From Hyperoodon ampullatus (lineage: Eukaryota; Chordata; Mammalia; Artiodactyla; Ziphiidae): a DNA stretch of 64,000 nucleotides. Positions 24,335 through 38,246 of this stretch are shown piece by piece. Numbering within the stretch: the first letter of the stretch is position 1; the number at the start of each line of letters is the position of its first letter. The notes under the pieces were generated by a model, which was not told the origin of the DNA, did no database searches, and worked only from the letters and a program-made list of their open reading frames with translations. Made by a program: the position numbers and the translations under genes. The stretch is taken from the NCBI GenBank assembly GCA_949752795.1, contig CATKHW010000013.1, forward strand, positions 989,001 through 1,053,000. Reading direction: 5' to 3'.

Positions 24335-26072
24335 CATATTTCCCGCAGAGGAATATATCTGACTAGTAAGAATCTTAAAACCTATGTATTGATATGTCTC
24401 CATAAGGGAATCAAGTGTGTCTAGACTGGCATAAACATGGCAGCGAGAATCAGCTCAAACCCACTATAAAAAGGAATTTCAAAAACAAAACAAAAAAACT
24501 GGGAAATTCTTTACAATTCCTTCAGTGTCAATGATGAAACCTGGAATGACCCTATCTACAACGACAGCTGGATGTGGCATAAGGCTGGACACTTGGGACT
24601 GAGGGGACTGGTGAGATTGGGTGAGCAAATGCAGACCCTTTAAAGCAATAATGCATGGCACCCAACCATGGGTCCCAACTCTCCAGGTTGAAGGGAATAT
24701 TACTACAGTTATAACATGTACGGGAAACCTAGAGAACGGACACACTGTGAATACGAAAGGTTTCTAAAATTAAACGAATAGTCCCTCTCCTGGTGCTCCG
24801 GTTTGACTTTCCATCTGCTTTACTATCAACCTCCCAACTTGGAGAGACAGCCCCTTTAACCTCCTGGTTCACACAGGTTTCCAATTTGACAGAGGATGAA
24901 AGGGAAGAGGGAGAACCAATGAGAGAGTAGCTGTTAGGCATTTGGACGGGCACATATCACTGTAATTTCCCGGCAGGAAGAAGAATTAACCAAAGTCTCA
25001 GCCCCCCACCAGAAACCAGTATAGGCCCTGAACCAAAATTTTGGACTTGCGGTCAGCTCACCTAAAACGAGTTGAAAAATGGAGCTCAGGGGCACAGCAA
25101 TTCACAAACTGGCCGAGTAATAAAGGACAACTATCGTCCAAAAATCTGTTGAGGGAAGGCAACGAGGCAGACTTGAAAGCGAGGCAGAATAGCAGGAAAC
25201 AGATTTCAAGAGGTACGTTGGAATCGCCTTTAAAGCACAGGAAGAGGGGCACAACTTCGACAATGATGCACTTGGCCAAAAAGGGCGTATGCGTTTTCTC
25301 CTGAATATATTCAGGAGAAAACGCATACGCCCTTTTTGGCCAAGCAAGCAAGCTGGCAATGCAAATCTGCACTACAAAGAAGTATCACTTCCCACCGGTC
25401 AAAAGGGACATCCACAAAATGTGTAAAAACCAGAAAGGCAAGACAGGCCCTGGAGAACAGGGAGCCTTGTTATGCTGATGGGCGGGATGTTAATTGCCAA
25501 CTGCCTCTCTGGAGGAGTGCATTGTGTTCCCTAAAACAAGTAAACAACAGAGCTACAGAGCCAAGGGCACTTCCAGTCTAGGGAACATACCTTGGGAAAA
25601 CTGAAGATTAATAAGACAGAGCCACCCCAAAATTTAGGGCTGCACTGCTTACAAGGACCTCAACTTGGGTACACCTTAAATATCCCAGGAAATATAAAAA
25701 TGGTTCAAAAAATTGTGGTACTTACGTACGATGGAATATCCATCAGCCATGAAATAAATGTCATAAGACCAGTAGCAGCAAAATGGGTGGTTTCAGGTAC
25801 GATGATTTTAAGTTAAATAAGTGACAGAGAAAAAGAAACTTATCATAAGATATCAGTTATGAAGATTCTGTAAACATGGCTACACTTGAACTGAGTTAGG
25901 AAAGAGAACAGTGTCTCACATTTAGAAAACACTCTTATGCCTGCTTAAGGGGGAAGGAGAGGTGGTGTGATGCATAAAACCAGAGTTTGATATAAGCACA
26001 GGTACCGTTCCAAAAACCAACTATGGAATAGACAAGACCTACACCTTCCTCAGTGAAAGGGACTCAAAACAC
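24335..26072 (+). repeat. Satellite unit 15 (A type)
   Basis: Palindrome 25271-25344 is perfect. ORF2 remnant stop 25871-25873. A-type marker CCCAACCATGGG at 24661, together with GTTTCCAATTTGACAG and GAAGATTCTG. Confidence 0.96.
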
Positions 26073-27811
26073 CATATTTCCCGCAGAGGAATATATCTGA
26101 CTACTAAGAATCTTAAAACCTATGTATTGATATGTCTCCGTAAGGGAATCAAGTGTGTCTAGACTGGCATAAACATGGCAGAGAGAATCAGCTCAAACCC
26201 ACTATAAAAAGGACTTTCAAAAACAAAACAAAAAAACTGGGAAATTGTTTACAATTCCTTCAGCGTCAGTGATGAAACCTGGAATGACCCTATCTACAAT
26301 GACAGCTGGATATGGCATAAGGCTGGACACTTGGGACTGAGGGGATTGTTGAGATTGGGTGAGCAAATGCAGACCCTTTAAAGCAATAATGCATGGCACC
26401 CATTCCATGGGTCCCAACTCTCCAGGTTGAAGGGAATATTACTACAGTTATAACATGTACGGGAAACCTAGAGAACGGACACACTGTGAATACGAAAGGT
26501 TTCTAAAACTCAACGAATAGTCTCTCTCCTGGTGCTCCGGTTTGACTTTCCACCTGCTTTACTATCAACCTCCCAACTTGGAGAGACAGCCCCTTTTAAC
26601 CTCCTGGTTCCCACTGGTTGCCAATTAGGCAGAGGATGAAAGGGAAGAGGGAGAACCAATGAGAGAGTAGCTGTTAGGCATTTGGACGGGCACATATCAC
26701 TGTAATTTCCCGGCAGGAAGAAGAATTAACCAAAGTCTCAGCCCCCCACCGGGAACCAGCATAGGTCCTGAACCAAAATTTTGGACTTGCGGTCAGCTCA
26801 CCAAAAACGAGTTGAAAAATGGAGCTCAGGGGCACAGCAATTCACAAACTGGCCAAGTAATAAAGGACAACTATCGTCCAAAAATCTGTTGAGGGAAGGC
26901 AACGAGGCGGACTTGAAAGCGAGGCAGAATAGCAGGAAACAGATTTCAAGAGGTACGTTGGAATCACCTTTAAAGCACAGGAAGAGAGGCACAACTTCGA
27001 CAATGATGCACTTGGCCAAAAAGGGCGTATGCGTTTTCTCCTGAATATATTCAGGAGAAAACGCATACGCCCTTTTTGGCCAAGCAAGAAAGCGGGCAAT
27101 GCAAATCTGCACTACAAAGAAGTATCGCTTCCCACCGGTCAAAAGGGACATCCACAAAATGTGTAAAAACCAGAAAGGCAAGACAGGCCGTGGAGAACAG
27201 GGAGCCTTGTTATGCTGATGGGCGGGATGTAAATTGCCAACTGCCTCTCTGGAGGAGTACATTGTGTTCCCTAAAACAAGTAAAGAACAGAGCTACAGAG
27301 CCAAGGGCACTTCCAGTCTAGGGAATATACCTTGGGAAAACTGAAAATCAATAAGACAGAGCCACCATAAATTTAGGGCTGCACTGCTTACAAGGACCTC
27401 AACTTGGGTACACCTTAAATATCCCAGGAAATATAAAAATGGTTCAAAAAATTGTGGTACTTACTTACGATGGAATATCCCTCAGCCATGAAATCAATGT
27501 CATAAGAACAGTAGCAGCAAAATGGGTGGATTCAGGTACGATGATTCTAAGTGAAATAAGTCACACAGAAAAAGAAACTTAGCATAAGATATCACTTATG
27601 AAGATCCTGTAAACATGGCTACACTTGAACTGAGTTAGGAAAGAGAACAGTGTCTCACATTTAGAAAACACTCTTATGCCTGCTTAAGGGGGAAGGAGAG
27701 GTGGGGTGATGCATAAAACCAGAGTTTCATATCAGCACAGGTACCATTCCAAAAACCAACTATGGAATAGACAAGACCTACAGCTTCCTCAGTGAAAGGG
27801 ACTCAAAACCC
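26073..27811 (+). repeat. Satellite unit 16 (B type)
   Basis: Palindrome 27011-27084 is perfect. ORF2 remnant stop 27610-27612. B-type marker GGCCGTGG at 27186, plus AAGAAAGCGGGC right of the palindrome. Confidence 0.96.
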
Positions 27812-29551
27812 CATATTTGCCGCAGAGGAATATATCTGACTAGTAAGAATCTTAAAACCTATGTATTGATATGTCTCCGTAAGGGAATCAAGTGTGTCTA
27901 GACTGGCATAAACATGGCAGCGAGAATCAGCTCAAACCCACTATAAAAAGGAATTTCAAAAATAAAACAAAAAAAACTGGGAAATTCTTTACAATTCCTT
28001 CAGGGTCTCTGATGATACCTGGAATGACCCTATCTACAATGACAGCTAGATGTGGCATAAGGCTGCACACTTGGGACTGAGAGGATTGGTGAGATTGGGT
28101 GAGCAAATGCAGACCCTTTAAAGCAATAATGCATGGCACACATTCCATGGGTCCCAACTCTCCAGGTTGAAGGGAATATTACTACAGTTATAACATGTAC
28201 GGGAAACCTAGAGAACGGACACACTGTGAATACGAAAGGTTTCTAAAACTCAACGAATAGTCCCTCTCCTGGTGCTCGGGTTTGACTTTCCATCTGCTTT
28301 ACTATCAACCTCCCAACTTGGATAGACAGCCCCTTTAACCTCCTGGTTCGCACAGGTTGCCAATTTGGCAGAGGATGAAAGGGAAGAGGGAGAACCAATG
28401 AGAGAGTAGCTGTAAGGCATTTGGACGGGCACATATCACTGTAATTTCCCGGCAGGAAGAAGAATTAACCAAAGTCTCAGCCCCCCACCGGGAACCAGTA
28501 TAGGTCCTGAACCAAAATTTTGGACTTGCGGTCAGCTAACCTAAAACGAGTTGAAAAATGGAGCTCAGGGGCACAGCAATTCACAAATTGGCCGAGTAAT
28601 AAAGGACAACTATCGTCCAAAAATCTGTTAAGGGAAGGCAACGAGGCGGACTTGAAAGCGAGGCAGAATAGCAGGAAACAGATTTCAAGAGGTATGTTGG
28701 AATCGCCTTTAAAGCACAGGAAGAGGGGCACAACTTCGACAATGATGCACTTGGCCAAATGGGGCGTATGTGTTTTCTCCTGAATATATTCAGGAGAAAA
28801 CGCATACGCCCCTTTTGGCCAAGCAAGCAAGCGGGCAATGCAAATCTGCACTACAAAGAAGTATCACTTCCCACCGGTCAAAAGGGACATCCACAAAATG
28901 TGTAAAAACCGGAAAGGCAAGACAGGCCCTGGAGAACAGGGAGCCTTGTTATGCTGATGGGCGGGATGTAAATTGCCAACTGCCTCTCTGGAGGAGTGCA
29001 TTGTGTTCCCTAAAACAAGTAAACAACAGAGCTACAGAGCCAAGGGCACTTCCAGTCTAGGGAATATACCTTGGGAAAACTGAAAATCAAAAAGACACAG
29101 CCACCACAAAATTTAGGGCTGCACTGCTTACAAGGACCTCAACTTGGGTACACCATAAATATCCCAGGAAATATAAAAATGGTTCAAAAAATTGTGGTAC
29201 TTACGTACGATGGAATATCCCTCAGCCATGAAATCAATGTCATAAGACCAGTAGCAGCAAAATGGGTGGATTCAGGTACGATGATTCTAAGTGAAATAAG
29301 TCACACAGAAAAAGAAACTTATCATAAGATATCACTTATGAAGATCCTGTAACCATGGCTACACTTGAACTGAGTTAGGAAAGAGAACAGTGTCTCACAT
29401 TTAGAAAACACTCTTATGCCTGCTTAAGGGGGAAGGAGAGGTGGGGTGATGCATAAAACCAGAGTTTGATATAAGCACAGGTACCATTCCAAAAACCAAC
29501 TATGGAATAGACAAGACCTACACCTTCCTCAGTGAATGGGACTCCAAACCC
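27812..29551 (+). repeat. Satellite unit 17 (C type)
   Basis: Palindrome 28750-28823 reads CCAAATGGGGCG on the left and CGCCCCTTTTGG on the right, so one left A-to-G change is matched by a right T-to-C change. ORF2 remnant stop 29350-29352. C-type marker at 28274. Confidence 0.96.
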
Positions 29552-31290
29552 TATATTTGCCGCAGAGGAATATATCTGACTAGTAAGAATCTTAAAACCT
29601 ATGTATTGATATGTCTCCATAAGGGAATCAAGTGTGTCTAGACTGGCACAAACATGGCAGCGAGAATCAGCTCAAACCCACTATAAAAAGGAATTTCAAA
29701 AACAAAACAAAAAAACTGGGAAATTCTTTACAATTCCTTCAGTGTCAATGATGAAACCTGGAATGACCCTATCTACAACGACAGCTGGATGTGGCATAAG
29801 GATGGACACTTGGGACTGAGGGGATTGGTGAGATTGGGTGAGCAAATGCAGACCCTTTAAAGCAATAATGCATGGCACCCAACCATGGGTCCCAACTCTC
29901 CAGGTTGAAGGGAATATTACTACAGTTATAACATGTACGGGAAACCTAGAGAACGGACACACTGTGAATACGAAAGGTTTCTAAAACTCAACGAATAGTC
30001 CCTCTCCTGGTGCTCCGGTTTGACTTTCCATCTGCTTTACTATCAACCTCCCAACTTGGAGAGACAGCCCCTTTAACCTCCTGGTTCACACAGGTTTCCA
30101 ATTTGACAGAGGATCAAAGGGAAGAGGGAGAACCAATGAGAGAGTAGCTGTTAGGCATTTGGACGGGCACATATCACTGTAATTTCCCGGCAGGAAGAAG
30201 AATTAACCAAAGTCTCAGCCACCCACCGGAAACCAGTATAGGTCCTGAACCAAAATTTTGGACTTGCGGTCAGCTCACCTAAAACGAGTTGAAAAATGGA
30301 GCTCAGGGGCACAGCAATTCACAAACTGGCCGAGTCATAAAGACAACTATCGTCCAAAAATCTGTTGAGGGAAGGCAACGAGGCGGACTTGAAAGCGAGG
30401 CAGAATAGCAGGAAACAGATTTCAAGAGGTACGTTGGAATCGCCTTTAAAGCACAGGAAGAGGGGCACAACTTCGACAATGATGCACTTGGCCAAAAAGG
30501 GCGTATGCGTTTTCTCCTGAATATATTCAGGAGAAAACGCATACGCCCTTTTTGGCCAAGCAAGCAAGCGGGCAATGCAAATCTGCACTACAAAGAAGTA
30601 TCACTTCCCACCGGTCAAAAGGGACATCCACAAAATGTGTAAAAACCAGAAAGGCAAGACAGGCCCTGGAGAACAGGGAGCCTTGTTATGCTGATGGGCG
30701 GGATGTAAATTGCCAACTGCCTCTCTGGAGGAGTGCATTGTGTTCCCTAAAACAAGTAAACAACAGAGCTACAGAGCCAAGGGCACTTCCAGTCTAGGGA
30801 ATATACCTTGGGAAAACTGAAGATTAATAAGACAGAGCCACCCCAAAATTTAGGGCTGCACTGCTTACAAGGACCTCAACTTGGGTACACCTTAAATATC
30901 CCAGGAAATATAAAAATGGTTCAAAAAATTGTGGTACTTACGTACGATGGAATATTCATCAGCCATGAAATCAATGTCATAACACCAGTAGCAGCAAAAT
31001 GGGTGGATTCAGGTACGATGATTTTAAGTGAAATAAGTGACAGAGAAAAAGAAACTTATCATAAGATATCAGTTATGAAGATTCTGTAAACATGGCTACA
31101 CTTGAAAACTGAGTTAGGAAAGAGAACAGTGTCTCACATTTAGAAAACACTCTTATGCCTGCTTAAGGGGGAAGGAGAGGTGGTGTGATGCATAAAACCA
31201 GAGTTTGATATAAGCACAGGTACCGTTCCAAAAACCAACTATGGAATAGACAAGACCTACACCTTCCTCAGTGAAAGGGACTCAAAACAC
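29552..31290 (+). repeat. Satellite unit 18 (A type)
   Basis: Palindrome 30487-30560 is perfect. ORF2 remnant stop 31087-31089. A-type marker at 29878, exactly 5,217 bp after that of unit 15. Contains GAGTCATAAAGACAAC near 30333, a private 1-bp deletion. Confidence 0.96.
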
Positions 31291-33028
31291 CATATTTCCC
31301 GCAGAGGAATATATCTGACTACTAAGAATCTTAAAACCTATGTATTGATATGTCTCTGTAAGGGAATCAAGTGTGTCTAGACTGGCATAAACATGGCAGA
31401 GAGAATCAGCTCAAACCCACTATAAAAAGGACTTTCAAAAACAAAACAAAAAAACTGGGAAATTCTTTACAATTCCTTCAGCGTCAATGATGAAACCTGG
31501 AATGACCCTATCTACAATGACAGCTGGATATGGCATAAGGCTGGACACTTGGGACTGAGGGGATTGTTGAGATTGGGTGAGCAAATGCAGACCCTTTAAA
31601 GCAATAATGCATGGCACCCATTCCATGGGTCCCAACTCTCCAGGTTGAAGGGAATATTACTACAGTTATAACATGTACGGGAAACCTAGAGAACGGACAC
31701 ACTGTGAATACGAAAGGTTTCTAAAACTCAACGAATAGTCTCTCTCCTGGTGCTCCGGTTTGACTTTCCACCTGCTTTACTATCAACCTCCCAACTTGGA
31801 GAGACAGCCCCTTTAACCTCCTGGTTCTCACAGGTTGCCAATTAGGCAGAGGATGAAAGGGAAGAGGGAGAACCAATGAGAGAGTAGCTGTTAGGCATTT
31901 GGACGGGCACATATCACTGTAATTTCCCAGCAGGAAGAAGAATTAACCAAAGTCTCAGCCACCCACCGGGAACCAGCATAGGTCCTGAACCAAAATTTTG
32001 GACTTGCGGTCAGCTCACCAAAAACGAGTTGAAAAATGGAGCTCAGGGGCACAGCAATTCACAAACTGGCCAAGTAATAAAGGACAACTATCGTCCAAAA
32101 ATCTGTTGAGGGAAGGCAACGAGGCGGACTTGAAAGCGAGGCAGAATAGCAGGAAACAGATTTCAAGAGGTACGTTGGAATCACCTTTAAAGCACAGGAA
32201 GAGAGGCACAACTTCGACAATGATGCACTTGGCCAAAAAGGGCGTATGCGTTTTCTCCTGAATATATTCAGGAGAAAACGCATACGCCCTTTTTGGCCAA
32301 GCAAGAAAGCAGGCAATGCAAATCTGCACTACAAAGAAGTATCGCTTCCCACCGGTCAAAAGGGACATCCACAAAATGTGTAAAAACCAGAAAGGCAAGA
32401 CAGGCCGTGGAGAACAGGGAGCCTTGTTATGCTGATGGGCGGGATGTAAATTGCCAACTGCCTCTCTGGAGGAGTACATTGTGTTCCCTAAAACAAGTAA
32501 AGAACAGAGCTACAGAGCCAAGGGCACTTCCAGTCTAGGGAATATACCTTGGGAAAACTGAAAATCAATAAGACAGAGCCACCCCAAATTTAGGGCTGCA
32601 CTGCTTACAAGGACCTCAACTTGGGTACACCTTAAATATCCCAGGAAATATAAAAATGGTTCAAAAAATTGTGGTACTTACGTACGATGGAATATCCCTC
32701 AGCCATGAAATCAATGTCATAAGAACAGTAGCAGCAAAATGGGTGGATTCAGGTACGATGATTCTAAGTGAAATAAGTCACACAGAAAAAGAAACTTATC
32801 ATAAGATATCACTTATGAAGATCCTGTAAACATGGCTACACTTGAACTGAGTTAGGAAAGAGAACAGTGTCTCACATTTAGAAAACACTCTTATGCCTGC
32901 TTAAGGGGGAAGGAGAGGTGGCGTGATGCATAAAACCAGAGTTTCATATCAGCACAGGTACCATTCCAAAAACCAACTATGGAATAGACAAGACCTACAC
33001 CTTCCTCAGTGAAAGGGACTCAAAACCC
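31291..33028 (+). repeat. Satellite unit 19 (B type)
   Basis: Palindrome 32228-32301 is perfect. ORF2 remnant stop 32827-32829. B-type marker at 32403, exactly 5,217 bp after that of unit 16. Confidence 0.96.
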
Positions 33029-34767
33029 CATATTTGCCGCAGAGGAATATATCTGACTAGTAAGAATCTTAAAACCTATGTATTGATATGTCTCCGTAAG
33101 GGAATCAAGTGTGTCTAGACTGGCATAAACATGGCAGCGAGAATCAGCTCAAACCCACTATAAAAAGGAATTTCAAAAATAAAACAAAAAAAACTGGGAA
33201 ATTCTTTACAATTCCTTCAGGGTCTCTGATGATACCTGGAATGACCATATCTACAATGACAGCTGGATGTGGCATAAGGCTGCACACTTGGGACTGAGAG
33301 GATTGGTGAGATTGGGTGAGCAAATGCAGACCCTTTAAAGCAATAATGCATGGCACACATTCCATGGGTCCCAACTCTCCAGGTTGAAGGGAATATTACT
33401 ACAGTTATAACATGTACGGGAAACCTAGAGAACGGACACACTGTGAATACGAAAGGTTTCTAAAACTCAACGAATAGTCCCTCTCCTGGTGCTCGGGTTT
33501 GACTTTCCATCTGCTTTACTATCAACCTCCCAACTTGGAGAGACAGCCCCTTTAACCTCCTGGTTCGCACAGGTTGCCAATTTGGCAGAGGATGAAAGGG
33601 AAGAGGGAGAACCAATGAGAGAGTAGCTGTTAGGCATTTGGACGGGCACATATCACTGTAATTTCCCGGCAGGAAGAAGAATTAACCAAAGTCTCAGCCC
33701 CCCACCGGGAACCAGTATAGGTCCTGAACCAAAATTTTGGACTTGCGGTCAGCTAACCTAAAACGAGTTGAAAAATGGAGCTCAGGGGCACAGCAATTCA
33801 CAAACTGGCCGAGTAATAAAGGACAACTATCGTCCAAAAATCTGTTAAGGGAAGGCAACGAGGCGGACTTGAAAGCGAGGCAGAATAGCAGGAAACAGAT
33901 TTCAAGAGGTATGTTGGAATCGCCTTTAAAGCACAGGAAGAGGGGCACAACTTCGACAATGATGCACTTGGCCAAATGGGGCGTATGTGTTTTCTCCTGA
34001 ATATATTCAGGAGAAAACGCATACGCCCCTTTTGGCCAAGCAAGCAAGCGGGCAATGCAAATCTGCACTACAAAGAAGTATCACTTCCCACCGGTCAAAA
34101 GGGACATCCACAAAATGTGTAAAAACCGGAAAGGCAAGACAGGCCTTGGAGAACAGGGAGCCTTGTTATGCTGATGGGCGGGATGTAAATTGCCAACTAC
34201 CTCTCTGGAGGAGTGCATTGTGTTCCCTAAAACAAGTAAACAACAGAGCTACAGAGCCAAGGGCACTTCCAGTCTAGGGAATATACCTTGGGAAAACTGA
34301 AAATCAAAAAGACACAGCCACCACAAAATTTAGGGCTGCACTGCTTACAAGGACCTCAACTTGGGTACACCATAAATATCCCAGGAAATATAAAAATGGT
34401 TCAAAAAATTGTGGTACTTACGTACGATGGAATATCCCTCAGCCATGAAATCAATGTCATAAGAACAGTAGCAGCAAAATGGGTGGATTCAGGTACGATG
34501 ATTCTAAGTGAAATAAGTCACACAGAAAAAGAAACTTATCATAAGATATCACTTATGAAGATCCTGTAAACATGGCTACACTTGAACTGAGTTAGGAAAG
34601 AGAACAGTGTCTCACATTTAGAAAACACTCTTATGCCTGCTTAAGGGGGAAGGAGAGGTGGGGTGATGCATAAAACCAGAGTTTGATATAAGCACAGGTA
34701 CCATTCCAAAAACCAACTATGGAATAGACAATACCTACACCTTCCTCAGTGAAACGGACTAAAACCC
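33029..34767 (+). repeat. Satellite unit 20 (C type)
   Basis: Palindrome 33967-34040 has the same paired left/right change as unit 17. ORF2 remnant stop 34567-34569. C-type marker at 33491, exactly 5,217 bp after that of unit 17. Confidence 0.96.
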
Positions 34768-36507
34768 CATATTTCCCGCAGAGGAATATATCTGACTAGT
34801 AAGAATCTTAAATCCTATGTATTGATATGTCTCCGTAAGGGAATCAAGTGTGTCTAGACTGGCATAAATATGGCAGCGAGAATCAGCTCAAACCCACTAT
34901 AAAAAGGAATTTCAAAAATGAAACAAAAAAAACTGGGAAATTCTTTACAATTCCTTCAGGGTCTCTAATGATACCTGGAATGACCCTATCTACAATGACA
35001 GCTGGATGTGGCATAAGGCTGGACACTTGGGACTGAGAGGATTGGTGAGATTGGGTGAGCAAATGCAGACACTTTAAAGCAATAATGCATGGCACACATT
35101 CCATGGGTCCCAACTCTCCAGGTTGAAGGGAATATTACTACAGATATAACATGTACGGGAATCCTAGAGAACGGACACACTGTGAATACGAAAGGTTTGT
35201 AAAACTCAACGAATAGTCCCTCTCCTGGTGCTCCAGTTTGACTTTCCATCTGCTTTACTATCAACCTCCCAACTTGGAGAGACAGCCCCTTTAACCTCCT
35301 GGTTCGCACAGGTTGCCAATTTGGCAGAGGATGAAAGGGAAGAGGGAGATCCAATGAGAGAGTAGCTGTTAGGCATTTGGACGGGCACATATCACTGTAA
35401 TTTCCCGGCAGGAAGAAGAATTAACCAAAGTCTCAGCCACCCACCGGGAACCAGCATAGGTCCTGAACCAAAATTTTGGACTTGCGGTCAGCTCACCAAA
35501 AACGAGTTGAATAATGGAGCTCAGGGGCACAGCAATTCACAAACTGGCCGAGTAATAAAGGACAACTATCGTCCAAAAATCTGTTGAGGGAAGGCAACGA
35601 GGTGGACTTGAAAGCGAGGCAGAATAGCAGGAAACAGATTTCAAGAGGTACGTTGGAATCACCTTTAAAGCACAGGAAGAGAGGCACAACTTCGACAATG
35701 ATGTACTTGGCCAAAAAGGGCGTATGCGTTTTCTCCTGAATATATTCAGGACAAAACGCATACGCCCCTTTTGGCCAAGCAAGCAAGCGGGCAATGCAAA
35801 TCTGCACTACAAAGAAGTATCACTTCCCACCGGTCAAAAGGGACATCCACAAAATGTGTAAAAACCAGAAAGGCAAGACAGGCCGTGGAGAACAGGGAGC
35901 CTTGTTATGCTGATGGGCGGGATGTAAATTGCCAACTGCCTCTCTGGAGGAGTACATTGTGTTCCCTAAAACAAGTAAAGAACAGAGCTACAGAGCCAAG
36001 GGCACTTCCAGTCTAGGGAATAAACCTTGGGAAAACTAAAGATCAATAAGACAGAGCCACCCCAAAATTTAGGGCTGCACTGCTTACAAGGACCTCAACT
36101 TGGGTACACCTTAAATATCCCAGGAAATATAAAAATGGTTCAAAAAATTGTGGTACTTACGTACGATGGAATATCCCTCAGCCATGAAATCAATGTCATA
36201 AGACCAGTAGCAGCAAAATGGGTGGATTCAGGTACGATGATTCTAAGTGAAATAAGTCACAGAGAAAAAGAAACTTATCATAAGATATCACTTATGAAGA
36301 TCCTGTAAACATGGCTACACTTGAACTGAGTTAGGAAAGAGAACAGTGTCTCACATTTAGAAAACACTCTTATGCCTGCTTAAGGGGGAAGGAGAGGTGG
36401 GGTGATGCATAAAACCAGAGTTTGATATAAGCACAGTTACCATTCCAAAAACCAACTATGGAATAGACAAGACCTACACCTTCCTCAGTGAATGGGACTC
36501 CAAACCC
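34768..36507 (+). repeat. Satellite unit 21 (B/C mosaic)
   Basis: Palindrome 35706-35779: left arm close to consensus, right arm with the C-type CGCCCCTTTTGG plus AGGACAAAACG. The left third carries the C-like GATGATACC change (about 34966), while GAAGAGAGGC and GGCCGTGG (35881) are B-type. ORF2 remnant stop 36306-36308. Confidence 0.95.
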
Positions 36508-38246
36508 CATATTTGCCGCAGAGGAATATATCTGACTAGTAAGAATCTTAAAACCTATGTATTGATATGTCTCCATAAGGGAATCAAGTGTGTCTAGACT
36601 GGCATAAACATGGCAGCGAGAATCAGCTCAAACCCACTATAAAAAGGAATTTCAAAAAAAAAACAAAAAAACTGGGACATTCTTTACAATTCCTTCAGGG
36701 TCTCTGATGAAACCTGGAATGACCCTATCTACCATGACAGCTGGATGTGGCATAAGGCTGGACACTTGGGACTGAGAGGATTGGTGAGATTGGGTGAACA
36801 AATGCAGACCATTTAAAGCAATAATGCAAGGCACCCATTCCATGGGTCCCAACTCTCCAGGTTGAAGGGAATATTACTACAGTTATAACATGTACGGGAA
36901 ACCTAGAGAACGGACACACTGTGAATACGAAAGGTTTCTAAAACTCAACGAATAGTCCCTCTCCTGGTGCTCCGGTTTGACTTTCCATCTGCTTTACTAT
37001 CAACCTCCCAACTTGGAGAGACAGCCCCTTTAACCTCCTGGTCCGCACAGGTTGCCAATTTGGCAGAGGATGAAAGGGAAGAGGGAGAACCAATGAGAGA
37101 GTAGCTGTTAGGCATTTGGACGGGCACATATCACTGTAATTTCCCGGCAGGAAGACGAATTAACCAAAGTCTCAGCACCCCACCGGGAACCAGTATAGGT
37201 CCAGAACCAAAATTTTGGACTTGCGGTCAGCTCACCTAAAACGAGTTGAAAAATGGAGCTCAGGGGCACAGCAATTCACAAACTGGCCGAGTAATAAAGG
37301 ACAACTATCGTCCAAAAATCTGTTGAGGGAAGGCAATGAGGCAGACTTGAAAGCGAGGCAGAATAGCAGGAAACAGATTTCAAGAGGTACGTTGGAATTG
37401 CCTTTAAAGCACAGGAAGAGGGGCACAACTTCGACAATGATGCACTTGGCCAAAGAGGGCATATGAGTTTTCTCCTGAATATATTCAGGAGAAAACGCAT
37501 ACACCCTTTTTGGCCAAGCAAGCAAGCGGGCAATGCAAATCTGCACTACAAAGAAGTATCACTTCCCACCGGTCAAAAGGGACATCCACAAAATGTGTAA
37601 AAACCGGAAAGGCAAGACAGGCCCTGGAGAACAGGGAGCCTTGTTATGCTGATGGGCGGGATGTAAATTGCCAACTGCCTCTCTGGAGGAGTGCATTGTG
37701 TTCCCTAAAACAAGTAAACAACAGAGCTACAGAGCCAAGGGCACTTCCAGTCTAGGGAACATACCTTGGGTAAACTGAAAATCAAAAAGACACAGCCACC
37801 CCAAAATTTAGGGCTGCACTGCTTACAAGGACCTCAACTTGGGTACACCTTAAATATCCCAGGAAATATAAAAATGGTTCAAAAAACTGTGGTACTTACG
37901 TACGATGGAATATCCCTCAGCCATGAAATCAATGTCATAAGACCAGTAGCAGCAAAATGGGTGGATTCAGGTACGATGATTCTAAGTGAAATAAGTCACA
38001 CAGAAAAAGAAACTTATCATAAGATATCACTTATGAAGATCCTGTAAACATGGCTACACTTGAACTGAGTTAGGAAAGAGAACAGTGTCTCACATTTAGA
38101 AAACACTCTTATGCCTGCTTAAGGGGGAAGGAGAGGTGGCGTGATGCATAAAACCAGACTTTGATATAAGCACAGGTACCATTCCAAAAACCAACTATGG
38201 AATAGACAAGACCTACACCTTCCTCAGTGAAAGGGACTCAAAACCC
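36508..38246 (+). repeat. Satellite unit 22
   Basis: Palindrome 37445-37518 has three left-arm changes (AAAGAGGGCATATGAG) and one right-arm change (ATACACCC), mostly CpG decay and not compensated. ORF2 remnant stop 38045-38047. Confidence 0.96.

Larger units (their letters stand above)
24335..34767 (+). repeat. Two tandem copies of a 5,217-bp three-unit higher-order repeat
   Basis: Units 15-16-17 (24335-29551) and 18-19-20 (29552-34767) pair as A, B and C types. Markers recur at exactly 5,217 bp: CCCAACCATGGG at 24661 and 29878, GGCCGTGG at 27186 and 32403, GCTCGGGTTT at 28274 and 33491. B and C markers also appear one period earlier in units 13 (21969) and 14 (23057), so the periodic pattern starts left of 24335. 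Paired units look more alike than neighbouring units. Confidence 0.85.
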
